Part shown: piece after piece, positions 23,578 through 28,818 of the stretch
Layout of the letters: each line of letters starts with the position of its first letter
Numbering within the stretch: the stretch's first letter is position 1
From: a virus
DNA length: 28,818 nt
IMG/VR virus record: IMGVR_UViG_3300025898_000029
Coordinates: 1 to 28,818 of that record
Strand: one strand, 5' to 3'
The notes under the pieces: generated by a model
Databases searched by the model: none
What the model saw: the letters and a program-made list of their open reading frames with translations, nothing else
Told to the model about the DNA's origin: nothing
Position numbers and translations under genes: made by a program

Positions 23578-24031
23578 CCTTCACCTCGGTAGGGGTTTGC
23601 GGCGCCACGGGCTGTGTCTGGATCGGCTTGCCGCCAGGCCCTGACAATTCGCGCCGATTGGTGAAGAAGCCGCCGACTTCTTTTGCGGCCTGCTCGGCGA
23701 GTTCCTTCGCCATGCCCATGTTGCCGAGCGCCTCGGCCTTGCTGGCCATGCGATCGAGCATGCGCAGCCGATAAACCTGCGACGCAATGCCGATCGCCGC
23801 GGTGTCGGCGAGATAGAGCTTGCGCGCCTCCTCGAACAGCGCCTTGAGCTCCGGTGATAGCGCCTTGCCCGCGACCTTGGTCGGGTCGTAAGCCTCGACC
23901 CGCTGGCGGGTGACGTCGATCCCGAAGTCTGCCTTGACGGTCGCGGCTACCTCTGAGGGGGTGTCCCAGCACGCCAGCTTCGAGACGATAAAGCGTTTGA
24001 TCTCGTCGGCGAGTTCGTCGGGAGCAGCCAT
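23408..24031 (-). CDS. Terminase small subunit, DUF2280 type
   Basis: A 207-residue protein matching the DUF2280 pattern: an N-terminal helix-turn-helix-like part (DELADEIKRFIVSKLACWDT, PSEVAATVKADFGIDVTRQR, VEAYDPTKVAGKAL), then helical segments with YLADTAAIGIASQVYRLRML. In phage context this family lies directly before the large terminase and is taken as the DNA-recognising small subunit. The C-terminal 55 residues are Pro/Ala-rich and acidic and are encoded in the overlap with the large subunit gene. The start ATG 24031 has no strong ribosome binding site; the metallopeptidase gene ends 14 bases before. Confidence 0.85.
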   Translation of the reverse strand: MAAPDELADEIKRFIVSKLACWDTPSEVAATVKADFGIDVTRQRVEAYDPTKVAGKALSPELKALFEEARKLYLADTAAIGIASQVYRLRMLDRMASKAEALGNMGMAKELAEQAAKEVGGFFTNRRELSGPGGKPIQTQPVAPQTPTEVKDELAAIFGAAAVLADVPPGAAEEPARNDPVVRPHPDDSFGPVTGGFAPGEAEADPQ

Positions 24032-24045
24032 CGGTCAAGGCCGGG

Positions 24046-24666
24046 TCAATGTCGCGCGTGACAGGTGCCGCAGGCGCCGCGGATGAATTCGGGATCGACC
24101 GTCGGGATCTCCGCAGCCGCCGCGACCATCGCCGCCACATCGGCCGAAACCGCTCCGTACCGCTTCACCACCCCGATAAACTCCTCAACGTCATGGCCGC
24201 GCATGGTGAAAACCGGGATGCCGGTATCGCCGGCGAATTTCGGCTGCCCGAATTCGTCCTTGGCCTGGCCGCAGTGATAAAGCTCGTGCTCGACCAGCGC
24301 GCAGAACTCGGCGTCGCTTGCCTGCGCCGCGTACTCAGCGTCGAACGTCAACAGGAAATCCAGGTCGCCGCCGAACCATCCGAGGAGTTGCGATTGCGCT
24401 CTTGCCCGCGCCCACTTCCCCATCGAGCCACCCGGCGGCTTGAACTCGGCTTGCCCGACGATGATCCGGCCGTGCCGGCTGTTGCGCACGCCGGCCCACA
24501 ACACTCCGATCCGCGCACTGATTAAATGACCGTGATCCGGGTTGGCGAGACCGCCGCTGTCCTGGATGAACGTCGCCGTGATCCACTCCAGCATGTCCGG
24601 CGCCGGCGCGAACATCGGGCCGTGGATCGTGCGCGCCACGATCTCTGCTGGCGGCTGCGGGCGCAT
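24046..24666 (-). CDS. Phage zinc metallopeptidase-like protein
   Basis: A 206-residue protein with an HELYH zinc-peptidase motif (ALVEHELYHCGQ, His127-Glu128 and His131) and an Arg-Gly-His-Asp-Val-Glu-Glu segment around 157-162 that may supply the third ligand. This fits the putative phage metallopeptidase family often found beside terminase genes. The end, CGTCHARH, holds two Cys and two His in a knuckle-like spacing and could bind a second metal. Two start codons are possible: ATG 24672 and ATG 24666. The second is preferred because GAAGG lies six bases before it. It follows the terminator of the basic-protein cassette and precedes the terminase pair. The substrate is unknown. Confidence 0.85.
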   Translation of the reverse strand: MRPQPPAEIVARTIHGPMFAPAPDMLEWITATFIQDSGGLANPDHGHLISARIGVLWAGVRNSRHGRIIVGQAEFKPPGGSMGKWARARAQSQLLGWFGGDLDFLLTFDAEYAAQASDAEFCALVEHELYHCGQAKDEFGQPKFAGDTGIPVFTMRGHDVEEFIGVVKRYGAVSADVAAMVAAAAEIPTVDPEFIRGACGTCHARH

Positions 24667-24682
24667 CGGCATCCTTCAAAGC

Positions 24683-24711
24683 GAAAGGCCCGGCTGCGAA
24701 CCGGGCCTTTC
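24683..24711 (-). terminator. Intrinsic terminator of the basic-protein cassette
   Basis: GAAAGGCCCGG (24683-24693) and CCGGGCCTTTC (24701-24711) form a perfect 11-bp hairpin with a 7-base loop. In the minus transcript it ends UUUCGCUUU, so the U-tract is broken. It separates the 45-residue basic gene from the metallopeptidase and terminase genes. Confidence 0.75.
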
Positions 24712-24741
24712 TGTACGCGGTCTGCGAAGCCAGAGCTCTTC

Positions 24742-24879
24742 TTACGCCGTGGCCGCCCGCTTGCGCATCGTGCTCGAGCTGCGCTTGGTGCGAGCCCGTG
24801 CCGCGCGCGGCGTGGTACGGCGGTTGCGCGCGCTCGACGAGCGGCGCGAACGGGAAGATGTACGACGTGGTGACGACAT
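24742..24879 (-). CDS. Arg/Ser-rich protamine-like 45-residue protein
   Basis: A 45-residue protein made almost only of Arg, Ser, Ala and Thr: RRTSSRSRRSSSARNRRTTP, then RAARARTKRSSSTMRKRAAT. It has no acidic residue and about 14 Arg/Lys. It is too short for usual gene finding, yet it has a perfect GGAGG ribosome binding site six bases before ATG 24879, an isolated leader and a terminator after its TAA. Composition resembles protamines, histone H1 tails and small basic phage or bacterial nucleoid proteins; DNA or RNA binding is inferred. Possible roles are DNA condensation in the head, host nucleoid change or regulation. A chance Arg-rich open frame is possible in GC-rich DNA, but the control signals argue against this. 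Confidence 0.75.
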   Translation of the reverse strand: MSSPRRTSSRSRRSSSARNRRTTPRAARARTKRSSSTMRKRAATA

Positions 24880-24893
24880 TATTGCCTCCATCG

Positions 24894-24908
24894 CCCGAAT
24901 GATTCGGG
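24894..24908. promoter_or_regulatory. Operator-like palindrome CCCGAAT-G-ATTCGGG
   Basis: A perfect 7+1+7 inverted repeat lies between the predicted -10 box and the ribosome binding site of the basic-protein gene. With a start of transcription near 24911 it would cover about +3 to +17, a classic repressor site. A hairpin role in the leader RNA is the other option. Confidence 0.5.
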
Positions 24909-24917
24909 GTAATGTCG

Positions 24918-24946
24918 GCTATACAGCGCCGCTGGATGAAAGTGAA
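24918..24946 (-). promoter_or_regulatory. Possible promoter of the basic-protein cassette
   Basis: On the minus strand TTCACT (24946-24941) and TATAGC (24923-24918) are separated by exactly 17 bases. Each matches the sigma-70 consensus in four of six positions. The site lies in the 78-base gap upstream of the gene. The match is modest, so it is supported mainly by the palindrome and terminator around it. Confidence 0.4.
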
Positions 24947-24957
24947 TCCCTTTTGCG

Positions 24958-25206
24958 CTATGCGTGGCCGCCGTGCCCCAAAAGCGCACCCAGGTCGAGC
25001 GCCTCACCGTCCTCGCGTCGCTGACCGCGTTTGAGCAACAGCGCCTTTGTAATCGACACGCCGAGAGGAGCAAACTCGCACTCTGTGCCTTGAACGATCG
25101 CCGGGAGCGTCGCCATGGGATCGTCCACGTATGATAGCCGCACCTCACTGCCGGCCTTCACTGCCCCATCGAGCGAGAGGATCACAATGAAATTGGGCTT
25201 CGCCAT
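24958..25206 (-). CDS. Small hypothetical protein
   Basis: An 82-residue protein, MAKPNFIVILSLDGAVKAGS onward, with an alternating hydrophobic N-terminal strand region and a basic patch (LLLKRGQRRED) followed by an acidic Leu-rich end. An in-frame upstream start at 25269 lies inside other genes; ATG 25206 is preferred because it begins one base after the stop of the acidic mini-protein. No family is recognised. It is the last gene before the basic-protein cassette. Confidence 0.65.
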   Translation of the reverse strand: MAKPNFIVILSLDGAVKAGSEVRLSYVDDPMATLPAIVQGTECEFAPLGVSITKALLLKRGQRREDGEALDLGALLGHGGHA

Positions 25207-25207
25207 T

Positions 25208-25315
25208 TCAATCCTCGTTGTCCAGTTCCGGCATGTCGTCCGGCTCGCCGCAGGGATCGTCGCGGGCAATGTCGTACTCGTCGTCGTCGAGCGGATCAGG
25301 CGCGCAGTCGGGCAT
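25208..25315 (-). CDS. Very acidic 35-residue mini-protein
   Basis: A 35-residue protein with 16 Asp/Glu (PDPLDDDEYDIARDDPCGEP), two Cys and no basic patch except one Arg. An AAGG site lies about nine bases before ATG 25315, which overlaps the previous gene by 20 bases. The next gene begins one base after its stop. No function is known. Strongly acidic short phage proteins sometimes act as DNA mimics or anti-defence factors, but this is only a possibility here. The open frame continues upstream in the shadow of the neighbouring gene, so the start is not certain. Confidence 0.5.
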   Translation of the reverse strand: MPDCAPDPLDDDEYDIARDDPCGEPDDMPELDNED

Positions 25316-25496
25316 CACGGCGCGCCTTGCGCTCCTCGTAGGTGAGCGGGCGGCAGCGCTCGCGGAGCACGGTGTGATAAGCCGTGGCTGGGTTGCGATT
25401 GTTGGCGCGTGCCCAGGCGCGAACATCGCCGCCGGCGCGGTCGATCGCCATCAGTTCGGCGACTTCCTCTTTGGTGAACGCCGATCGGTTGGCCAC
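25296..25496 (-). CDS. Small helix-turn-helix-like protein
   Basis: A 66-residue basic protein. The part from FTKEEVAELMAIDRAGG to DVRAWARANNRNPATAYHTV reads like two helices and a turn, as in small DNA-binding proteins, followed by a basic C-terminal helix (YEERKARRDARLRA). The start is GTG 25496 with GAGGGG upstream and an in-frame stop (TGA) five codons before, so no longer form is possible. No family is named. It could be a small phage regulator. Confidence 0.65.
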   Translation of the reverse strand: MANRSAFTKEEVAELMAIDRAGGDVRAWARANNRNPATAYHTVLRERCRPLTYEERKARRDARLRA

Positions 25497-25682
25497 GGAT
25501 TTTCCCCCTCACCGACATAGCGGGCAGTTCGGAATAACGCACCAGCGGCCAATTGTGGGCCTCGATTTTCGGGCGATGGTGCGAACGAAACGCGAAAGCG
25601 GCGGTTTCAGGCAACTTGCCAGGGCGCAAGCCCGGCAATCGGCCGCGTCAGAAATGCAGGAAGCCGCAGCATGATTGTTACC

Positions 25683-25946
25683 TCAGCACACTGGATCGGC
25701 CCACGCGGGCGGAAACTCTTGCAGCAACACGTCGCGCACCGCGCCGCTGCGGAAAGCGTCCTCTGGAAACAGGAGAGTGCGCCGCTCGGCATTGGCGAAG
25801 CGCTGGTACGACAAGATGTAGCGGCGCTCAGCCCCATCAAAGCTGCAGGCGAAGGACTTTGGATCGACACCCGCGTTGGCCCGGACCGCTGCGAAGACCG
25901 CTTCCTTCCGAAGCTGTATGCAGCCCATTTGCAATCGAGCGCTCAC
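25683..25946 (-). CDS. Small hypothetical protein coupled to upstream gene
   Basis: An 87-residue protein starting at GTG 25946, which overlaps the stop of the previous gene (GTGA). A nearby internal ATG at 25928 is an alternative start. The sequence (EAVFAAVRANAGVDPKSFAC, SFDGAERRYILSYQRFANAE, then LLFPEDAFRSGAVRDVLLQE) looks like a compact alpha/beta protein. No family is recognised. The following 186 bases (25497-25682) hold no supported gene; a 19-codon frame with a weak GAGG site was judged too short to call. Confidence 0.65.
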   Translation of the reverse strand: MSARLQMGCIQLRKEAVFAAVRANAGVDPKSFACSFDGAERRYILSYQRFANAERRTLLFPEDAFRSGAVRDVLLQEFPPAWADPVC

Positions 25947-26407
25947 TTGCCCCTCGGCAAATAAACCCGCGGCTCGACATGGCCGGATGACGCCACCATG
26001 GCGCCATTGACCACCGACAGCCAGCGGCCGTGATGCTTGTTCGGCTCGGTGCTCGAGCGGATCGTCGCCAGAATGATCTCCGGCGGCTTGCCCTTGCCGA
26101 CCACGGCGCAGAAGTTGATGGCGCTCTGAAAGCACTCCTCGGCGGAGCCGTTGGTGATCTGCACAAAGCCGCGGATGACCTTGACGCCAAAACCGTGCGG
26201 GCCGGACGAGACGAACGGCGCCCACAGCTTCGGCAACAGGAAGCCCATGCGCACTTCGGGACACCATCGCGTCGGATAGCGCTTGGCGTATTGCACGTTA
26301 AGCGCATCGAGCCGCTCGATAAGCGGACGCTTCGGCGATTGACGCCGATCGGTCTTGCGGTTGGTGATCCACTCACCGTCCCGCTGATGGAGGGCGCGGC
26401 CGCTCAT
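25943..26407 (-). CDS. Hypothetical phage protein
   Basis: A 154-residue protein with a basic N-terminal part (ITNRKTDRRQSPKRPLIERL) and a later globular region with MGFLLPKLWAPFVSSGPHGF, KVIRGFVQITNGSAEECFQS, and IRSSTEPNKHHGRWLSVVNG. ATG 26407 is preferred because GGGGAG lies nine bases before it. The open frame extends to 26563, but that extra part is a run of stem-loops and lacks protein-like composition. No domain is recognised. It is coupled to the 87-residue gene by a GTGA overlap. Confidence 0.65.
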   Translation of the reverse strand: MSGRALHQRDGEWITNRKTDRRQSPKRPLIERLDALNVQYAKRYPTRWCPEVRMGFLLPKLWAPFVSSGPHGFGVKVIRGFVQITNGSAEECFQSAINFCAVVGKGKPPEIILATIRSSTEPNKHHGRWLSVVNGAMVASSGHVEPRVYLPRGK

Positions 26408-26433
26408 TAGCTTACGCTCCCCGATCATTTGAT

Positions 26434-26577
26434 GCGCGTCCCGGTCCCGGCTCGGACGACTGACAGAGCCAGACGCAACCAGGACCGGGAACGCGCGAAG
26501 CGCAGTGAGGTGCGCTAGACCTGATCCCCACTTACAGCGCTGCTGGAAATAGATGCGCTGCATCGGTTAACGGGGAT
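26434..26577 (-). ncRNA. Candidate structured RNA: three adjacent stem-loops
   Basis: Three consecutive hairpins tile this stretch with only 2- and 7-base linkers. Hairpin A pairs GCGCGTCCCGGTCC (26434-26447) with GGACCGGGAACGCGC (26482-26496), one base bulged, and contains an inner GGCTC/GAGCC stem (26449-26453, 26466-26470). Hairpin B is AGCGCA/TGCGCT with a 6-base loop (26499-26516). Hairpin C has an outer ATCCCC/GGGGAT pair (26524-26529, 26572-26577) around CAGCGC/GCGCTG (26535-26540, 26555-26560). No known RNA family is recognised. Strand is assumed from the genes. It may be a leader of the 154-residue gene or an independent RNA. Confidence 0.45.
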
Positions 26578-26881
26578 TCAACAAAGGGGAGCCCGCGGGC
26601 CGAGGGCGCTACGTCTCGGCTCTAACCGGCGGTCCAGAAGGATGCGGGGCCGTGTGGTTCCGCCGATCGCTCGGCCCGGGAGGCCGCCGCGAGCATTTGG
26701 TGCCGGCGACGACTGTGCGTCGATGGCGACGAGGACAGCTAACAACGCTCTTTGCGAAGCTGCGCTGTCGGCGCCTTTGCCGGCAAAACGAAATCCCGCC
26801 GCGGCGGAACCGGGCGGGCTGACAATTTCACGGGTCACAGTATCGTCAATAGCGCAACTCTCAACAAGCGTCCTCCGAAAA
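26578..26881. other. Gene-free GC-rich stretch with further inverted repeats
   Basis: No open frame here has a convincing ribosome binding site and protein-like composition. Short inverted repeats continue: GCCGAG/CTCGGC (26599-26604, 26615-26620), CGGCGG/CCGCCG (26627-26632, 26660-26665), CGGCC/GGCCG near 26672-26686 and a TTTGCCGGCAAA palindrome near 26775-26790. An 86-codon minus frame from a GTG near 26838 is low-complexity and unsupported. Confidence 0.5.
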
Positions 26882-27676
26882 CTAGGTAAATGAATTGTAG
26901 GTCTTGCCTACCCTCCTAGATACTTCAGCGGAATTTTCTGCGGCCGACAGCCAAGGAAAAGGCGGAGCGCTCGGTGGCAACGCGAAATGCTCCGTCATCC
27001 GGCACCTCTCCGCCAGCTCACAGAGCGCCATCCACCACACGGCGTATTCGAAGCGAGCGCGCAAGATGATGTCGATCGACGGCACGAGCTGAAGCGGAGA
27101 ATGAGCGCCTTCTGCGTACCGGCGTCCCTTGGTGATGCCTCGCACAATCGGCTTATTGTTGCTGCCAAGGACGCGCGCAATCCGCGGTGCGCCCGTCACC
27201 CAATTCGGCCGGTTGCCGAGCCGGGCATGGATCGGCACAAGCTTTGCTGGGGATAGCTCGCGTGCATCAAAGCCGGTCTCGTGCAAAATCTCCTCGCGGA
27301 CGACGATGCCCGCCACCTCGCGTTTTTTTCGCTTGATGATCGTCGTCTCGACCGCGCGGAAGACTTCGCGCGTCAACCACACAGCGAGATCGCCGAGCAG
27401 CTGCTTGGCCATCGGCAGGGTGAGCCGCGCTGGCTCAAGTCCGCGCACGGCATAATCGAGCATCAGCGCGTCGTGATGCGGCGCGCCATACATGACGGCA
27501 TCTGGAATCGTGGAAACGTAGCCGCCGCCGCCGCCACCCCCGCCCAGCATAAAGAGATCGTCCCCAAAGCTTCGCGTCCCGTCATCAGGGAGCCGCTTCG
27601 GTAATTCGTGTACGTATGCCCAGCGTAAGATTTGTTCGATGTCGAGCCGCTTCTTCCCCGCCACCAGCACCCTCAC
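26882..27676 (-). CDS. Hypothetical protein with poly-Gly loop
   Basis: A 264-residue protein. Its start (KKRLDIEQILRWAYVHELPK) resembles uncharacterised proteins I associate with alphaproteobacterial prophages. A loop of eight glycines follows at about residues 47-54, then helical segments (LTLPMAKQLLGDLAVWLTRE, RARFEYAVWWMALCELAERC). No enzyme motif is seen. The start is GTG 27676; a later in-frame GTG at 27664 has GAGGG close upstream and may be the real start. An A-rich run inside the gene (T7 on the plus strand near 27323-27329) encodes Lys-Lys. Many basic residues and an RVLGSNNKPIVRGITKGRRY segment could indicate nucleic acid contact, but this is speculative. Confidence 0.75.
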   Translation of the reverse strand: MRVLVAGKKRLDIEQILRWAYVHELPKRLPDDGTRSFGDDLFMLGGGGGGGGYVSTIPDAVMYGAPHHDALMLDYAVRGLEPARLTLPMAKQLLGDLAVWLTREVFRAVETTIIKRKKREVAGIVVREEILHETGFDARELSPAKLVPIHARLGNRPNWVTGAPRIARVLGSNNKPIVRGITKGRRYAEGAHSPLQLVPSIDIILRARFEYAVWWMALCELAERCRMTEHFALPPSAPPFPWLSAAENSAEVSRRVGKTYNSFT

Positions 27677-27735
27677 ATGCTGCCATGGCTCTTGCGTCCG
27701 ATAACTTAAAAATGCGGCGCGACCGCCCTCACGCA

Positions 27736-27748
27736 GTCACGCGTGATG
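27736..27748. repeat. Copy 4 of palindromic motif (reverse, GTCACGCGTGATG)
   Basis: This copy lies in the non-coding gap between the 113- and 264-residue genes. It is the exact reverse complement of the other three over 13 bases. Confidence 0.6.
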
Positions 27749-27751
27749 CGA

Positions 27752-28093
27752 TTACTCGTAGATCGGCTTGACCAAAAACTTATGCATTTCGCTGGTGCCG
27801 CCCTCGACATCGATATGGCCGTAAGCTTCCACCAGGATGCCGATGAGGATCGGAGATCGCGGCTCGCCGCCCTGCTCGATCGCTACCCTCTTTTCACTCG
27901 GCTTTTCACTCAGCGATGCGATATTGCCAGCGGCGGCTTGCTGCGCGCCGCCGGCAGGCAGCCGGCTCGGCTTCGGCATTCCATCGAGCGCGGCCTCGAT
28001 CAAAGCTTTGACGGCCGCCGGAGCGTAGGCGTCATGCAGTCTGCCTTTTGCGGCGGCAACAGACGATGCGGTGATGTTGATGTGGAAGCTCAT
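27752..28093 (-). CDS. Hypothetical phage protein
   Basis: A 113-residue protein with an alternating start (MSFHINITASSVAAAKGRLH), a helix (APAAVKALIEAALDGMPK), a Gly/Ala/Ser-rich linker and a C-terminal beta-type part (SPILIGILVEAYGHIDVEGG). GAGGGG lies eight bases before ATG 28093. Similar short proteins occur in phage early regions, but no function is known to me. The gap before the next gene holds one copy of the CATCACGCGTGAC repeat. Confidence 0.75.
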   Translation of the reverse strand: MSFHINITASSVAAAKGRLHDAYAPAAVKALIEAALDGMPKPSRLPAGGAQQAAAGNIASLSEKPSEKRVAIEQGGEPRSPILIGILVEAYGHIDVEGGTSEMHKFLVKPIYE

Positions 28094-28169
28094 GATGATG
28101 TCCCCTCGGAAAAGCGCGGCTGTGCCGCGGCTCGAGCTTCCACGGTGACTGTAAAGCTTTAGGGTTGGG

Positions 28170-28382
28170 TTAATCGTCGGCGGTGATGCGCCGGCCGGCG
28201 CCGTCGCGCAGCAAATTCAGCACAACCTCAAGCGCCACATCGCCGAAGCCGAGGTCGAATTCGACCCTGGCCAGGTGGATGCCGTCCCGGATGACGATGG
28301 AGCGCAGGCAGCCTTCGACCAGGACCGGAACCTTGGTGGCGCCGGCGACTTCGGCCGCAATTTCCGCGCTGGGAGGCGCCAT
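28170..28382 (-). CDS. Small hypothetical protein
   Basis: A 70-residue protein with a hydrophobic beta-type middle (KVPVLVEGCLRSIVIRDGIH, LARVEFDLGFGDVALEVVLN) and an acidic end. The start ATG 28382 has only a weak GGGA site. It follows an AT-rich gap with a promoter-like pair of boxes. No family is recognised. Confidence 0.6.
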   Translation of the reverse strand: MAPPSAEIAAEVAGATKVPVLVEGCLRSIVIRDGIHLARVEFDLGFGDVALEVVLNLLRDGAGRRITADD

Positions 28383-28430
28383 CGAAATCGGTTCCCGTGC
28401 CGCGGGAAAATAGTACGATTTGCGCCCGTA

Positions 28431-28459
28431 AATCTAGCGGAGATTCAATAGCTTATCAA
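28431..28459 (-). promoter_or_regulatory. Sigma-70-type promoter upstream of the 70-residue gene
   Basis: On the minus strand TTGATA (28459-28454) and TAGATT (28436-28431) are spaced by exactly 17 bases, matching the sigma-70 consensus at five and four of six positions. It lies in the only clearly AT-rich gap of this region, 49 bases before ATG 28382. Confidence 0.55.
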
Positions 28460-28483
28460 AATCAGTGAATTAGCGATGACACC

Positions 28484-28798
28484 TTAGCCCTCGCGGGTAT
28501 CCTCGTGGGCCGGTGTCTCGAGCTGCGCCGCCTGCAGCGGCTTGCCGATCGGGGAATCGGGATGCACCCGCACCCGGTCCACGCACATTGCCGCATAGCG
28601 GCCAGCGCCTTCGACCACGCCGACGATGCGCTCCAGGTCGGCTGCCGTCTCGCTATCGCGGCTGTGGGTTTGCATGTGCCCGATGAGCCGGTCGAGGTCT
28701 TCGGCGAGCGCGCAGGTGGCGTCGGTGAGCCGCTTGTGCAGATCTGTAAGCGCGGTCGCCTGCAGCGGCGGCTCGAAGTCGTCGGGCTCGAGCGGCAT
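28484..28798 (-). CDS. Hypothetical helical protein
   Basis: A 104-residue protein with a helical middle (LTDLHKRLTDATCALAEDLD, RLIGHMQTHSRDSETAADLE, RIVGVVEGAGRYAAMCVDRV), an acidic start and an acidic end. AGGGAGG precedes ATG 28798 by nine bases. The bases just before the ATG also contain a TGA overlapping it (TGATG), so a further gene probably ends here at the window edge. No family is recognised. Confidence 0.7.
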   Translation of the reverse strand: MPLEPDDFEPPLQATALTDLHKRLTDATCALAEDLDRLIGHMQTHSRDSETAADLERIVGVVEGAGRYAAMCVDRVRVHPDSPIGKPLQAAQLETPAHEDTREG

Positions 28799-28818
28799 CA
28801 GTTCTTGCCTCCCTGGAT

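Noticed and set aside
25607-25682. 19-codon minus frame (MLRLPAFLTRP) with a weak GAGG site
   Set aside because: Too short and without any independent support.
26524-26577. tRNA-like segment with GGGGATTCAAC
   Set aside because: The stretch resembles a T-arm, but the flanking bases do not form the required stems and no acceptor or anticodon arms can be drawn.
26578-26838. 86-codon minus frame in the gene-free gap
   Set aside because: GTG start without a ribosome binding site, low-complexity Arg/Pro/Ala composition, and overlap with multiple inverted repeats.
1-28818. CRISPR array or insertion sequence
   Set aside because: No regularly spaced direct repeats, transposase motifs or terminal inverted repeats with target duplications were found.

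Overview
This window is part of the genome of a short-tailed, tailed bacteriophage or prophage (podovirus type, P22-like layout). Base composition is strongly GC-rich, and a secreted cysteine-containing protein (4918-5379) resembles small exported proteins I associate with Bradyrhizobium-like bacteria. A host in the alphaproteobacterial order Hyphomicrobiales is therefore the best guess; this is inference, not a database match. No integrase, repressor or replication gene is visible, so lytic phage and prophage cannot be told apart here.

Almost every gene is on the minus strand, so the map reads from high to low coordinates. (1) 28798-24742: small genes of unknown function, including a very acidic 35-residue protein and a very basic Arg/Ser-rich 45-residue protein. 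The latter sits in its own small cassette (promoter-like boxes, palindrome, ribosome binding site, terminator). A long gene-free stretch (26408-26881) contains a chain of adjacent stem-loops. (2) 24666-21952: a zinc metallopeptidase and the terminase small (DUF2280) and large subunits, the last two overlapping by 170 bases. (3) 21936-19598: five small structural-looking genes placed between terminase and portal. (4) 19498-13085: portal, three small proteins, scaffold, major capsid protein and a downstream virion protein. (5) 12987-7977: a protein of unknown function, a gp4-like head-tail adaptor, an 880-residue tail fibre with two sialidase Asp-boxes, and a lectin-like partner. (6) 7910-4918: a lysis cassette made of a holin-like protein, a GH24 lysozyme with a C-terminal membrane segment, and an overlapping Rz/Rz1-type spanin pair, followed by an exported protein. 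A plus-strand HNH-type endonuclease gene with its own extended -10 promoter lies inside this cassette. (7) 4914-1: a beta-helix tailspike, a gp10-like tail hub protein, and small proteins leading into a gene cut by the window edge, where ejection proteins would be expected.

The late genes are packed tightly, with many stop/start overlaps (TGATG, ATGA, GTGA), and are separated into transcription blocks by GC-rich 11-bp hairpins at 24683, 13842, 13028 and 7929. A 13-base near-palindrome, CATCACGCGTGAC, occurs four times (7221, 11952, 16330, 27736), twice in coding and twice in non-coding DNA, and is not explained by the gene content.
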